A stretch of DNA of 38,425 bases from Burkholderiales bacterium UBA1834 (GCA_002339015.1 DDJC01000041.1:43470-81894); one strand, 5' to 3'; positions 1 through 8,428 are shown, counted from the stretch's first letter. Notes: generated by a model from the letters alone, not told the origin. A program made the numbers and translations.

Positions 1-224
1 GTGGCGAAGAACACCACGTCGCACTCGGTCAGGCCGGCGTCGTCGGGGGTGACGAAGGCCAGGTCCACATGGCCTCGCAGGCTGGGGTACATGTCGGCCA
101 CGGGCATGCCGGCCTCCTTGCGGGAGGTGATGGCCTTCAGGCGCACCTGGGGGTGCTGCGACAACAGGCGCAACAGTTCCACGCCGGTGTAGCCGGTGCC
201 ACCCACGATGCCTACATTGATCAT
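1..224 (-). CDS. argC: N-acetyl-gamma-glutamyl-phosphate reductase, N-terminal part
   Basis: The reverse strand from 224 reads MINVGIVGGTGYTGVELLRL, then a segment ending in DVVFFAT at the window edge, so only about the first 74 residues are present. The GIVGGTGYTG glycine-rich loop is the NADP-binding Rossmann motif of ArgC, which reduces N-acetyl-glutamyl-phosphate to the semialdehyde in arginine synthesis in the cytoplasm. The gene runs off the left edge; this is a window cut, not a truncation. Its place downstream of rplM-rpsI on the same strand fits the usual Burkholderiales order, although here an opposite-strand barrel gene lies between them. Identification is firm from the N-terminal motif alone; the catalytic Cys and His lie outside the window. 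Confidence 0.93.
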   Translation of the reverse strand, partial: MINVGIVGGTGYTGVELLRLLSQHPQVRLKAITSRKEAGMPVADMYPSLRGHVDLAFVTPDDAGLTECDVVFFA

Positions 225-449
225 GTCCAGTCCTTGCTGAAGAAGTTGACCGCGGCTTTGACGACAACACCGGAAGAACGCCGCCCCTTGCCGGAACCCG
301 CGATTGTAGGGACTTGCCGGGGCGTTGCACTCCGTTACGCGATGCCCCTGCTGGCCGAGACATTGATCACGCCCCCGGGTTTCAGGACGCCAGCCGTCCA
401 CCGACAACCAGTCATCTCCGATTTCTTGCCTGGGGCGATCGATTCCACC

Positions 450-1874
450 ATGTCTGCCGCATCCCGCTTCGCCCTGCCCCACGTCACCCTCCTGACCGCG
501 CTCTGCGGAGGGGCTGCCGCCCAGACACCCGCAGGTATCGCCCCTTTGGTGCTCGATACCATGCCCCGCACGACGCCCGCCCTGCCCGCTGGCACCACAG
601 CCGGCGCACAAGCCCCGCACCTTGCGCCTGGCGATGCCATGAGCACTGCCCACGGGGTAGGTATCACCAAGCCGACATCCTCCGCGCTCAACCTGCGCCG
701 CACCGCCTCTCAGCGCCGCTCCACGCCGTTGGGCGGCACCGGCATCGCCGCAGGCAGGCTGCTACCCGTGGGCGGCGTGCTGGCCCGCATCAGCGCCCCG
801 AGCACCTGGCCCGGCTCGCTGGCCACCACGGACACGGGTCGCGCAGTGGTCGGCTGGGCCCCTGGTGCCGTCATGAGCCTGGACCAGGTGCTTGGCCGCG
901 CAGACCGCACGCTCGACACCACGGAAACCACACTGCCGGGCGGCATGCGGTTCATCCGCACCCGTGTGCGGCAGTCAGACAACACCGTGATCCGCCCCTT
1001 GACCACGCTGTATCCCCGCGTGCCCACGGCCATCTCGCAGCAGGGATCGGCCACCCTGCTGCAACTGCGCATGAGTTCCGGCACGACCTGGAGTGTGGGC
1101 CGCGGCGGGCTGGCCGCCCGCAATCTGGGGCTGGCCGACACGCGCCTGGCCTCTCGACTGGCCGGCCTTGAATCCGTGGTGGCCAACCCGTTGGTGGCGC
1201 TGGTGCCCGAGCACCGCTTCGCCAGCACGTCCACGTACCTGGGCGGTGCCTGGACCGGGCGCGTGGCCTGGGTTCAAGGCCAGGGCTGTGCCCCCTGTGC
1301 GGGCGCCGGCGTGATGGAGCTGAGCCACCAGGGGCGGCATCACGCCGTGAACCTGTCCGTGGCCAGCCTGACAGAGGATGGCGGCCTGACGGACCAGAGC
1401 GATTCAGCAGGAAGCCACACCCTCAGCCCGCAGACCCGCACCACCGGCCTGACCCTCAGCGCCGCCTGGGCCGTGAGCGAGGAGTGGCTCGTGGCCGCCG
1501 CTTGGTCTGCCGCACGCACGACCGCCCGCCTGCCGGGCAGCGTGGGTGGCCAACTGGTGGCCGATGCCTATGGTGTCGGCCTGCTCAAGACCGACAGCTG
1601 GCGCCCGGGTGACCGCCTGAGCCTGGCACTGCAGGCGCCCTTGAGCACACGGGCCGGCAGCCTGTCTCTTGACGGACGACCGGGTACCCAGGGCACCCCC
1701 GCCACCGGCCTGCAGCCCGAGGCCCGGGAGTGGACGCTCGAAACCCGCTACACCGCACGCCTGTCAGCCGACAGCGCAGTGAGCGCCGCAGCCGCCTACA
1801 GACAGAACCCCGACCACGACGCCACCGCCACCAGCCAGATGGCCGTGGGTGTGCGCTACCAGCGCGCGTTCTGA
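450..1874 (+). CDS. Exported outer-membrane beta-barrel protein, autotransporter-barrel-like
   Basis: A 474-residue protein is read from the ATG at 450. The frame stays open further upstream, but this start puts a signal-peptide-like segment first (hydrophobic LPHVTLLTALCGGAAAQ, likely cut after AQA/AAA). The central part is Ala/Thr/Gly-rich. From about residue 250 it shows alternating polar and hydrophobic strands, and it ends in VGVRYQRAF: a terminal Phe with alternating hydrophobic residues, which is the recognition signature for insertion by the BAM machinery. A Cys pair (GCAPCAG) lies near residue 277. No passenger or protease domain was recognised. It lies between argC and rpsI on the opposite strand to both. 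Function is unknown; the barrel inference rests on the signal peptide and C-terminal Phe only. Confidence 0.68.
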   Translation: MSAASRFALPHVTLLTALCGGAAAQTPAGIAPLVLDTMPRTTPALPAGTTAGAQAPHLAPGDAMSTAHGVGITKPTSSALNLRRTASQRRSTPLGGTGIAAGRLLPVGGVLARISAPSTWPGSLATTDTGRAVVGWAPGAVMSLDQVLGRADRTLDTTETTLPGGMRFIRTRVRQSDNTVIRPLTTLYPRVPTAISQQGSATLLQLRMSSGTTWSVGRGGLAARNLGLADTRLASRLAGLESVVANPLVALVPEHRFASTSTYLGGAWTGRVAWVQGQGCAPCAGAGVMELSHQGRHHAVNLSVASLTEDGGLTDQSDSAGSHTLSPQTRTTGLTLSAAWAVSEEWLVAAAWSAARTTARLPGSVGGQLVADAYGVGLLKTDSWRPGDRLSLALQAPLSTRAGSLSLDGRPGTQGTPATGLQPEAREWTLETRYTARLSADSAVSAAAAYRQNPDHDATATSQMAVGVRYQRAF

Positions 1875-1912
1875 AGACTTCCGCTGCGCCACACGCCTGA
1901 CACAGGGCAACA

Positions 1913-1946
1913 AAAAACCCGCCAAGGTTGCCCTGGGCGGGTTTTT
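1913..1946. terminator. Bidirectional rho-independent terminator
   Basis: A perfect 11-bp stem, AAAAACCCGCC and GGCGGGTTTTT, encloses a 12-nt loop. It is A-rich on one side and T-rich on the other, so it can end transcription from the barrel gene on the plus strand and from rpsI on the minus strand, which converge here. Confidence 0.85.
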
Positions 1947-1964
1947 GTAGCGCGAGGCAGTCGA

Positions 1965-2360
1965 TCAGCGCTTGCTGAACTGCTTCCGACGACGAGCGCC
2001 GTGCAGACCGACCTTCTTACGCTCGACTTCACGGGCGTCGCGGGTCACGAAGCCGGCGCGGCTCAGCTCAGGCTTGAGCGCAGCGTCGAAATCGATCAGG
2101 GCGCGGGTCACGCCGTGGCGCACAGCGCCAGCCTGGCCAGACTCGCCACCACCGTGGACGTTCACCTTGATGTCGAAGGCCTCGGCATTGTTCGTCAGCA
2201 CCAGGGGCTGCTTGACGACCATGATCGAGGTCTGACGACCGAAGTACTGCTCGACCGGGCGACCGTTGACCAGGATCTGGCCGGTACCCTTCTTGATGAA
2301 GACGCGAGCGACGGACGACTTGCGACGACCCGTGCCGTAGTTCCAGTTACCGATAGGCAT
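1965..2360 (-). CDS. rpsI: 30S ribosomal protein S9
   Basis: The 131-residue product starts MPIGNWNYGTGRRKSSVARV and ends in the basic tail GARRRKQFSKR, which reaches toward the P-site tRNA in the small subunit. Length and both ends match bacterial S9. The start codon is only 9 nt after the rplM stop, so the two genes form the classic L13-S9 operon and are probably translated together. The rpsI end faces the bidirectional terminator at 1913-1946. Nothing in the sequence is unusual. Confidence 0.98.
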   Translation of the reverse strand: MPIGNWNYGTGRRKSSVARVFIKKGTGQILVNGRPVEQYFGRQTSIMVVKQPLVLTNNAEAFDIKVNVHGGGESGQAGAVRHGVTRALIDFDAALKPELSRAGFVTRDAREVERKKVGLHGARRRKQFSKR

Positions 2361-2369
2361 CGTGGCTCC

Positions 2370-2798
2370 TTAGATTTCCAGCGGCTTGGGTTGCTGAGCG
2401 GTGTGGGGGTGTTCGCCACCGCCGTAGACCTTCAGCTTCTTGATCATCGCGTAACCCAGGGGGCCCTTGGGCAGCATGCCCTTGACAGCCTTCTCGATGG
2501 CGCGACCGGGGTGCTTGGCTTGCATGTCCTTGAACTTCGTGGCGTAGATGCCGCCAGGGAAGCCCGAGTGACGGTAGTACACCTTGTCCGTGGCCTTGGT
2601 ACCGGTCACACGGATCTTGTCGGCGTTCACGATGATGATGAAATCACCGGTGTCGACGTGGGGGGTGTAGATGGGCTTGTGCTTGCCACGCAGGCGGAGA
2701 GCGACTTCGCTGGCCACTCGTCCGAGCACCTTGTCGGTGGCATCGATCACAAACCACTCGTGCGTAACTTCGGCCGGCTTGGCGCTGAAGGTCTTCAT
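2370..2798 (-). CDS. rplM: 50S ribosomal protein L13
   Basis: The 142-residue product starts MKTFSAKPAEVTHEWFVIDA and contains the conserved YYRHSGFPGG and MLPKGPLG segments typical of L13, an early assembly protein of the large subunit. The frame is open for about 100 codons further upstream, but the ATG at 2798 matches the family start and is preceded by an AAGGAA ribosome-binding site. It is the first gene of the rplM-rpsI operon. The long untranslated leader (about 210 nt to the likely promoter at 3014-3043) could carry autoregulation, as L13 is known to do in E. coli, but I could not identify an L13-binding fold. Confidence 0.98.
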   Translation of the reverse strand: MKTFSAKPAEVTHEWFVIDATDKVLGRVASEVALRLRGKHKPIYTPHVDTGDFIIIVNADKIRVTGTKATDKVYYRHSGFPGGIYATKFKDMQAKHPGRAIEKAVKGMLPKGPLGYAMIKKLKVYGGGEHPHTAQQPKPLEI

Positions 2799-3013
2799 GA
2801 GAGTTCCTTGTGAGATAAAAATCGGCTGACTGCCTGCCTTGGTACCACTTCTTGGACATTCCGCAGACCTGACAAACAAGTCAGCGGAACTGGATGGTGG
2901 CCTCGCGACAGGCGAAGGCGACATGATGCTTGTCAAAAGCAGTGCGTGCAGCAAGTGCCATGCACAGTGACCATGCCAAACTGATTTCCCGGCAGCCAAA
3001 ACGGGAATCCAGC

Positions 3014-3043
3014 AATGTAGCACAAATCGACGCGTTGTCACAA
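3014..3043 (-). promoter_or_regulatory. Likely sigma70 promoter of rplM-rpsI
   Basis: On the minus strand TTGTGA is followed after 18 nt by TACATT, preceded by TGTGC, which resembles an extended -10. It points toward rplM. The 14-mer TTGTGCTACATTGC found here also occurs in the parA promoter region at 11454-11467. Confidence 0.55.
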
Positions 3044-3126
3044 GGCGTTGGTGCCTGGCTGATTCAGGGCAGATCTGTGCCTTTTGCGCTTGCATGCCCA
3101 GAGGCTAGCCGTTAAAGTACACACAC

Positions 3127-3144
3127 CCTAGTGTTTACCCTAGG
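3127..3144. repeat. Small inverted repeat upstream of the acetyltransferase gene
   Basis: CCTAG and CTAGG are separated by 8 nt, ending 16 nt before the start codon at 3161. It sits where an operator or promoter element would lie. No regulator is recognised, and the arms are short, so it may be chance. Confidence 0.3.
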
Positions 3145-3160
3145 TTCTCAAGGACGAAAC

Positions 3161-3868
3161 ATGCTTACTGTCAAACCGATGTCCGAGATGGAACGGTTCG
3201 GCATGCAATCCCTCCAAGGGGGCTCCGAGGCGGCTGACCATAAGCAGCGCCGCCCCATTCCCCGCTGGGTGCCCATTCGCACACTCAAGGCGCGTCATCG
3301 CCGCCGCATTCTGGACCATCTGGTTCAGCTGGACGAGCACGACCGTTACCTTCGCTTCGGCAGCCCCGCGCCGCTGGAGCAGATGAGCCGCTACACCGCC
3401 TCCATCGATTTCAAGCGCGACGAGGTCTTCGGTGTGTTCGACCGCCGCCTGCGCCTGGTCGCCGTGGCCCACCTGGCCGCCCTGCCCGGCGGCACCGGCC
3501 CCAACAGCAAGCGCCCGCCGGCCATGGAGTTCGGCGTGTCCGTGCTGCCCAGCGGCCGTGGCCGCGGCCTGGGGCAGCGCCTGTTCGAGCACGCCATCAT
3601 GCATGCGCGCAACCACGGCGCCCGCGCCCTTGTGATCCATGCGCTGACGGAAAACCGCCCAATGCTGCGCATCGCGCTGCGTGCCGGCGCCCAGCTCGAA
3701 ACCGACGGCGCCGATGCCGAAGCCTGGCTGAATCTGCCCCCCGATACCCTGGGATCGCACCTGGAAGGCTCGCTGCTGGCCGTGTCGGCCGACCTGGTCT
3801 TCGGCTTCAAGCGCAACTACCTGCGCATCAAGGACTGGCTCGCATCCCTGCGCGGCTCCTCCTTGTAA
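3161..3868 (+). CDS. GNAT-family N-acetyltransferase
   Basis: The 235-residue product is read from the ATG at 3161, chosen because AAGGACG lies at the correct distance upstream; the frame opens ten codons earlier without such a site. Residues 125-190 carry the GNAT core: a beta strand MEFGVSVLP, then the acetyl-CoA pyrophosphate loop SGRGRGLGQRLFEHA, then a second strand ALVIHALTENRPMLRIALRAGA, in which the asparagine and the alpha-4 helix are typical. These enzymes move an acetyl group from acetyl-CoA to an amine; the substrate cannot be read from sequence. It is transcribed divergently from rplM and alone. The N-terminal 80 residues are basic and Arg-rich. Confidence 0.85.
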   Translation: MLTVKPMSEMERFGMQSLQGGSEAADHKQRRPIPRWVPIRTLKARHRRRILDHLVQLDEHDRYLRFGSPAPLEQMSRYTASIDFKRDEVFGVFDRRLRLVAVAHLAALPGGTGPNSKRPPAMEFGVSVLPSGRGRGLGQRLFEHAIMHARNHGARALVIHALTENRPMLRIALRAGAQLETDGADAEAWLNLPPDTLGSHLEGSLLAVSADLVFGFKRNYLRIKDWLASLRGSSL

Positions 3869-3904
3869 GCGCTGCGCCCCCGTGGCCTGGGGGTGATCAG
3901 CGCT
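3868..3904 (+). terminator. Hairpin at the end of the acetyltransferase gene
   Basis: AGCGCTG pairs with CAGCGCT, and inside it CCCCC pairs with GGGGG. It begins at the last base of the stop codon. There is no T-run, so a rho-independent role is possible but not certain. A second small hairpin (TCCCCC/GGGGGA) follows at 3923-3937. Confidence 0.4.
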
Positions 3905-4021
3905 GCCCTGCCCGTTCAGGGTTCCCCCCTTGGGGGAGATGCCATTAAGATCGCCCCCGCTCTACCATCGGAGCACCGCCATACGGACTGCCGTCCGCCG
4001 GCGACACACAACCGGGGCGCA

Positions 4022-4825
4022 ATGATGTTCAGCGACTTTTGGCAACCTGTCCTCCTGCTGCTGGCGCTGGCGCTGGGGTTCGCGGGCGGGATGGCCTGGC
4101 GCGGCAGCCGTCAGCGCCAGTTCAAAGATTGGCCGCGCGATTTCAAGCTCAATGCCCGCCCCGTGTTCACCACCGAGGAACGGCTGCTTTTCCGTGAGTT
4201 GAAGGCCGCCCTGCCTCAGCATGTGGTGCTGGCCAAGCTGAACCTGCTGCGCTTTTGCCAAAGTGCCAACGAGCACCAGGCCCGCTGGTGGTTCGACCGG
4301 CTGCACGCCCTCACCGTCACCTTCGCCATCTGCACGCCCAACGGGGCGGTGATCTCGGTGATCGACCTGGACAGCCCGCAGCGCCCTGGGACCGAACGCG
4401 GCCAGCGCCTGAAGGAAGCCGTACTGGAATCCTGCCGCATCCGCTACATCCGCTGTCAGCCCGGCCATTGGCCTCGCCCAGCCCTGCTGGCACAGTGGGC
4501 CTTGGGGGGGCCCCTGGCGGCATCGTCTTCCATGACATCCGCCCGGCCAGGTTCGGCGCCAATGGGTGCACCAGCGGCCAACGTCTCACCCCTGGTGGCC
4601 GCACGGGCAGAACTGGCACAGAAGCTCCACCAGCGCCGTGCCGAACGGGCCTCGCGCTTTCAGGATTCTGGCTTTGCATCCGACTCGTTCTTCGCGCTGG
4701 ACAGCCGGTTCGACGACGCGGCCGCCAATTCCAGCCCCGTGCCGTTCGTGGACACCCGACCCCATGACGATGCCGCCGCGCACGGTGCGGGTCACACCGG
4801 CACCCTCGGCCCGCGTCCCCGCTGA
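4022..4825 (+). CDS. DUF2726-type membrane-anchored protein
   Basis: From the ATG at 4022 (a second ATG follows directly) the product is 267 residues. Residues 6-29 form one hydrophobic segment (FWQPVLLLLALALGFAGGMA) followed by positive residues, consistent with an N-terminal anchor and a cytoplasmic body. Residues 45-150 read like DUF2726: FTTEERLLFRELKAAL, then VVLAKLNLLRF, then the strand VISVIDLDSP and a conserved CRIRYIRCQP end. That fold resembles restriction-endonuclease-like or DNA-binding modules in other proteins, but no catalytic role is established here. The last 110 residues are low-complexity Ala/Ser/Pro and probably disordered. It is not clearly in an operon. Confidence 0.75.
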   Translation: MMFSDFWQPVLLLLALALGFAGGMAWRGSRQRQFKDWPRDFKLNARPVFTTEERLLFRELKAALPQHVVLAKLNLLRFCQSANEHQARWWFDRLHALTVTFAICTPNGAVISVIDLDSPQRPGTERGQRLKEAVLESCRIRYIRCQPGHWPRPALLAQWALGGPLAASSSMTSARPGSAPMGAPAANVSPLVAARAELAQKLHQRRAERASRFQDSGFASDSFFALDSRFDDAAANSSPVPFVDTRPHDDAAAHGAGHTGTLGPRPR

Positions 4826-4847
4826 GACCGCCCGCCCCACCCATGAA

Positions 4848-4872
4848 AAAGGCCCGCGTGATGCGGGCCTTT
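4848..4872. terminator. Bidirectional rho-independent terminator
   Basis: AAAGGCCCGC and GCGGGCCTTT form a perfect 10-bp stem around a 5-nt loop. It lies between the convergent DUF2726 gene and htpG and can serve both. Confidence 0.8.
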
Positions 4873-4890
4873 GGCCTTCGCCTGTGTCGC

Positions 4891-6786
4891 TCAGCGCGCC
4901 AGCAGCAACTCGTTCACACGGCGCACGTAGGCTGCCGGGTCATCAAGATGACCACCTTCCGCCAGCAGGGCCTGGTCGAAGATGATGTGGGCCATGTCAT
5001 CGAAGTGCTCGCTGGTGTCCAGCTTCTTGACCAGGGCGTGCTCCGGATTGATCTCCAGCGTGGGCTTGGTCACCGGGGCCTCCTGGCCGGCCTGCTTGAG
5101 CAGGCGCGCCAGATGGCCGCTCACGTCGCCCTCTTCCGACACCAGGCAGGCCGGCGAATCGACCAGGCGCGTGGTGACGCGCACGTCGCCCGCCTTGTCC
5201 TTGAGTGACGCCTTGATACGCTCCAGCAGCGGCTTGAAGGTCTCGGCGGCTTCTTCGGCCTTCTTCTTTTCTTCTTCGTCCTGCAGCTTGCCCAGATCAA
5301 CCGCGCCCTTGGCCACGCTCTGCAGCGGCTTGCCATCGAACTCGTACAGGTGCGAGAGCAGCCATTCGTCAACGCGGTCGGTCAGCAGCAGTACCTCGAT
5401 GCCCTTCTTCTTGAAGATCTCGAGCTGCGGGCTGTTCCTGGCGGCAGCCAGCGAATCGGCGGTGATCACGTAGATCGCCTCCTGGCCTTCCTTCATGCGG
5501 GCCACGTAGTCGGCCAAGCCAACCGATTGGGCACCGTCATCATGGTGGGTGGACGCGAAACGCAGCAACTTGGCCAGGCGCTCGCGGTTGGCGAAATCCT
5601 CGCCCACACCCTCCTTGAGCACCGAGCCGAACTCGGTCCAGAAGGCAGCGTACTGCTCGCGCTTGGCGGTGTCTTCGTTGCCCGCCAGATCCTCCAGCAT
5701 GGACAACACGCGCTTGGTGCAGCCCTCGCGGATGGCTTTGACGTCACGACTTTCCTGCAGGATCTCGCGGCTCACGTTCAGCGGCAGGTCGGCGCTGTCG
5801 ACCACGCCCTTGACGAAGCGCAGGTAAGTGGGCAGCAGGGCCTCGGCGTCGTCCATGATGAAGACACGCTTGACGTAGAGCTTGAGGCCGCCACGCTTGT
5901 CGCGGTTCCACAGGTCGTACGGGGCCTTGGCCGGCACGTACAGCAGCTGGGTGTACTCGCTGCGGCCCTCGACGCGGTTGTGCGTGTAGGCCAGCGGCGC
6001 CTGGCTGTCGTGGCTGATCTGCTTGTAGAACTCTTCGTACTGCTCGGGCGTGATGTCGCTCTTGGAGCGTGTCCACAGCGCGGCGGCCTTGTTGACGGTT
6101 TCCCATTCGTCCTTGGTGACCTGGGCCTGCTTCTCGGCATCCCACTCTTCCTTCTGCATCAGGATGGGCAGGGAGATGTGGTCGGAGTACTTGCCGATGA
6201 TGGAGCGCAGCTTCCAGGCGGAGAGGAACTCGTCCTCGCCTTCGCGCAGGTGCAGGATCACATCGGTGCCGCGGGTGGCCTTGTCGATGGCTTCGACCTC
6301 GAAATCGCCGGTGCCTTCGCTGGTCCAGCGCACGCCCTGGGCGGCGGTGTCGCCAGCGCGCCGCGATTCGACCGTGATGCGGTCGGCCACGATGTAGCCG
6401 CTGTAGAAACCCACGCCGAACTGGCCGATGAGCTGGGCATCTTTCTGCTGGTCACCCGAGAGGCGGCCCATGAACTCCCTGGTGCCGCTCTTGGCGATGG
6501 TGCCCAGGTGGTCGATGGCCTCCTGGGCGTTCATGCCGATGCCGTTGTCGCGGATGGTGAGTGTGCGCGCGGCCTTGTCGATGAGGATGCGCACCTCGAG
6601 GTTGGGCGCGTCTTCGTACAGGGCGCTGTTGTCCAGGGCCTCGAAGCGCAGCTTGTCGCAGGCGTCCGAGGCATTGGAGATCAGCTCGCGCAGGAAGATC
6701 TCCTTGTTGGAGTACAGCGAGTGCGTGACCAGGTGCAGCAGTTGCTTGACCTCGGCCTGGAAGGAATGCGTCTGTTTGTTGTCCAT
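4891..6786 (-). CDS. htpG: Chaperone HtpG (bacterial Hsp90)
   Basis: The 631-residue length matches bacterial Hsp90. The N-terminal GHKL ATPase domain shows NKEIFLRELISNASDACDKL, DNGIGM and GQFGVGFYS, which bind Mg-ATP and form the lid. The middle domain includes PLNVSREILQ, with the arginine that contacts the ATP gamma-phosphate. The C-terminal dimerisation domain ends ...RRVNELLLAR, with no MEEVD tail, as expected in bacteria. It assists folding and remodelling of client proteins in the cytoplasm together with DnaK. It stands alone, facing the terminator at 4848-4872. A CTTGAAA box upstream suggests heat-shock control by sigma32. Confidence 0.98.
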   Translation of the reverse strand: MDNKQTHSFQAEVKQLLHLVTHSLYSNKEIFLRELISNASDACDKLRFEALDNSALYEDAPNLEVRILIDKAARTLTIRDNGIGMNAQEAIDHLGTIAKSGTREFMGRLSGDQQKDAQLIGQFGVGFYSGYIVADRITVESRRAGDTAAQGVRWTSEGTGDFEVEAIDKATRGTDVILHLREGEDEFLSAWKLRSIIGKYSDHISLPILMQKEEWDAEKQAQVTKDEWETVNKAAALWTRSKSDITPEQYEEFYKQISHDSQAPLAYTHNRVEGRSEYTQLLYVPAKAPYDLWNRDKRGGLKLYVKRVFIMDDAEALLPTYLRFVKGVVDSADLPLNVSREILQESRDVKAIREGCTKRVLSMLEDLAGNEDTAKREQYAAFWTEFGSVLKEGVGEDFANRERLAKLLRFASTHHDDGAQSVGLADYVARMKEGQEAIYVITADSLAAARNSPQLEIFKKKGIEVLLLTDRVDEWLLSHLYEFDGKPLQSVAKGAVDLGKLQDEEEKKKAEEAAETFKPLLERIKASLKDKAGDVRVTTRLVDSPACLVSEEGDVSGHLARLLKQAGQEAPVTKPTLEINPEHALVKKLDTSEHFDDMAHIIFDQALLAEGGHLDDPAAYVRRVNELLLAR

Positions 6787-6840
6787 GGCGTTTGCTCTGA
6801 GGGCAATCGGTGAAAGGTTGGGAAAGAGGTTGCGGGCGGA

Positions 6841-6869
6841 CAGGTAGGTCCGGGCCGGCGGATTTCAAG
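6841..6869 (-). promoter_or_regulatory. Candidate sigma32 promoter of htpG
   Basis: On the minus strand CTTGAAA (complement of 6863-6869) exactly matches the sigma32 -35 core. It is followed after 14 nt by CCTACCTG, which keeps only the leading CC of the usual CCCCATNT. The position, about 55-80 nt before the htpG start, fits. Confidence 0.5.
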
Positions 6870-6906
6870 GGTGTGCCGCTTTTGGCGCAAAAAAAACGCA
6901 GGGCAC

Positions 6907-6936
6907 TTGCCGAACGCTGGAAAACTGGCATACAAT
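6907..6936 (+). promoter_or_regulatory. Sigma70 promoter of the tRNA gene
   Basis: TTGCCG and TACAAT are separated by 18 nt, and the -10 box ends 12 nt before the first base of the tRNA. This arrangement is typical for a stable RNA promoter. Confidence 0.75.
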
Positions 6937-6948
6937 CTGAGGCTCGAC

Positions 6949-7025
6949 GGCGCTTTAGCTCAGTTGGTTAGAGCGATGGAATCATAATCCACAGGTCCGG
7001 GGTTCGAGTCCCTGAAGCGCCACCA
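6949..7025 (+). tRNA. tRNA-Met (anticodon CAT)
   Basis: A full cloverleaf can be folded. The acceptor arm is GGCGCTT with AAGCGCC. The D arm is GCTC/GAGC. The anticodon stem TGGA/TCCA closes the loop ATCATAA with anticodon CAT. The T arm is GGGGTTCGAGTCCC, the discriminator is A73, and CCA is encoded. The sequence reads like the Burkholderiales elongator tRNA-Met; a tRNA-Ile2 with modified CAT cannot be excluded without a covariance model. The last 17 bases are the left attachment site of the island, so the 3' end has been replaced by identical element DNA and the tRNA stays functional. Confidence 0.93.
7009..7025 (+). repeat. attL core (direct repeat, left copy)
   Basis: TCCCTGAAGCGCCACCA is the 3' end of the tRNA including CCA. 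It matches 15336-15352 base for base; identity stops on both sides of the 17 bases. Confidence 0.9.
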
Positions 7026-7032
7026 CAGACAA

Positions 7033-7067
7033 AAAAGCCTTCTAAGTCAAGCACTTAGAGGGCTTTT
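7033..7067 (+). terminator. Terminator after the tRNA, inside the island
   Basis: AAAAGCCTTCTAAG pairs with CTTAGAGGGCTTTT over 14 positions with a single G-T wobble, around a 7-nt loop, with T residues at the end. It is provided by the element and can end tRNA transcription in place of the displaced host terminator at 15386-15408. Confidence 0.8.
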
Positions 7068-7105
7068 CCGCTTTTCGGTGTGCCGGTCAGTGATCCGGTC
7101 CACCA

Positions 7106-8410
7106 ATGCACAAGCTCCCGCATGTCTGCAAGTCACGTCATGGCGTCTGGTACATCCGCTGCCAGGAAGACGGCAAAGAATCACGCATCTCACTGCGCAC
7201 AAAAGACTGGCATCGTGCCAAAGTTCTAGCTCTCAAGTTCAATCTTGCATGGGCTATGGGCATCAAGAAATTTGACGTGATCTTTCCCTCTGGGCTCACG
7301 GTCAGGGACATCAATACGGATGACGACTTGGACCGGCTGGGCCGGTTCATGGAGATGCCCCAGGTCAAACAACAACTAGCTTCTACCCCCCTACCCCCTA
7401 CACAGGGGGAGCCTTTGAAAGAGGCCACCGCACTGCGTGCGCCCAGCGCATTGGTTCAGCGGTCAAAGCTCTTCAGTGATGTTGTTTCGCTTTACGTGGC
7501 AGAAAAGGCGCTAGACAACACAGCCAAAACCATCAAGGAAAAGAAGTCTTGCTTTGACGAAGTTGTCAAATATTTTGGCGATCACGACATCAACAAGTAC
7601 AACGCTGAAACCGCCGTTTCGTACAAAAACCGCCTTATTGGCGATGGGCTTACCCCGCTACGGATCAACAAAAAACTTTCATTCTTGACTGACCTTTTCA
7701 GTTACGCGGGAGTTAATCACCTCTTTTTTGAGGCCAATCCATTCCAAGGACTTGCGATTTCCAAGAAATCGAAACTGAAGGCCAAGGTCCAAAGTTATCA
7801 AGAGTTCAACGATCAAGAACTGAAAAAAATCTTCGAAAGCCCGGAATACAAGAAATTCATGAGCAAGCCTGACTACCTGTATTTACCGTTCTTGTCACTA
7901 TTCACAGGAGCCCGGATAGAGGAACTGGCCAGCTTACGCGTTGACCAGATCAAAAATGACGGTGCCGTTTGGTACATTGATCTGGAATCGGGCAAGAACT
8001 CCAACTCAATCCGAAGAATTCCAATTCATCAGAAAATCTTAAGCTCTGGCTTTTGGGGTTACTACAAGAAAACGAAAGAATCGAAGTCAACGCAACTTTT
8101 CCCACACTTGAAGCCAGGCGCAAACGGATACTCCAAAAATTGCTCCCGTAGATTTGGACAGTATCTAGACAAGATAGAGATTAAGGATGGGCGAAAAGTT
8201 TTCCATTCCTTTCGCTCCACCTTCATCAATCGCATGACTAATATCGGAATCCATCCCGCTGTTTTGATGGGGATTGTTGGCCATTACGAGCAAGGCAAAC
8301 TTGATTTTAGTTCGCCGCACTTCCAAACTTACCAGCAGACAAAACCGCTAGAGGTGCTAAACGATGCGATCCAAAAGCTCGAATTTAGTGGCTTGCGTAT
8401 TGATCTCTAG
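7106..8410 (+). CDS. Site-specific tyrosine recombinase (integrase)
   Basis: The 434-residue protein has the phage-integrase catalytic set in order: R270 in FTGARIEELASLR, a beta-hairpin lysine near K297, H367-S-F-R370 in KVFHSFRSTF, H393 in GIVGHYEQ, and the nucleophile Y409 in HFQTYQQ. Residues 1-60 form an Arg/Lys-rich arm-binding-like region, and residues 120-210 form the core-binding helices (FSDVVSLYVAEKALDN...). It catalyses recombination between the tRNA attachment site and the circular element. It lies just inside attL and points away from the tRNA, as is usual for tRNA-targeting islands. No recombination directionality factor was recognised, although the small genes at 13074 and 13396 are unassigned. 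There is no clear ribosome-binding site. Confidence 0.95.
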   Translation: MHKLPHVCKSRHGVWYIRCQEDGKESRISLRTKDWHRAKVLALKFNLAWAMGIKKFDVIFPSGLTVRDINTDDDLDRLGRFMEMPQVKQQLASTPLPPTQGEPLKEATALRAPSALVQRSKLFSDVVSLYVAEKALDNTAKTIKEKKSCFDEVVKYFGDHDINKYNAETAVSYKNRLIGDGLTPLRINKKLSFLTDLFSYAGVNHLFFEANPFQGLAISKKSKLKAKVQSYQEFNDQELKKIFESPEYKKFMSKPDYLYLPFLSLFTGARIEELASLRVDQIKNDGAVWYIDLESGKNSNSIRRIPIHQKILSSGFWGYYKKTKESKSTQLFPHLKPGANGYSKNCSRRFGQYLDKIEIKDGRKVFHSFRSTFINRMTNIGIHPAVLMGIVGHYEQGKLDFSSPHFQTYQQTKPLEVLNDAIQKLEFSGLRIDL

Positions 8411-8428
8411 AACCAACTGAGAATAAAT

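Noticed and set aside
2001..2813. Open frame of 270 codons opposite rpsI and rplM
   Set aside because: Both ribosomal protein genes are certain and the frame reads straight through both genes and their gap, so it is a shadow.
5350..6813. Open frame of 487 codons opposite htpG
   Set aside because: Strongly conserved htpG on the other strand explains the open frame; the protein is Val/Leu/Gly/His-rich without any motif or ribosome-binding site.
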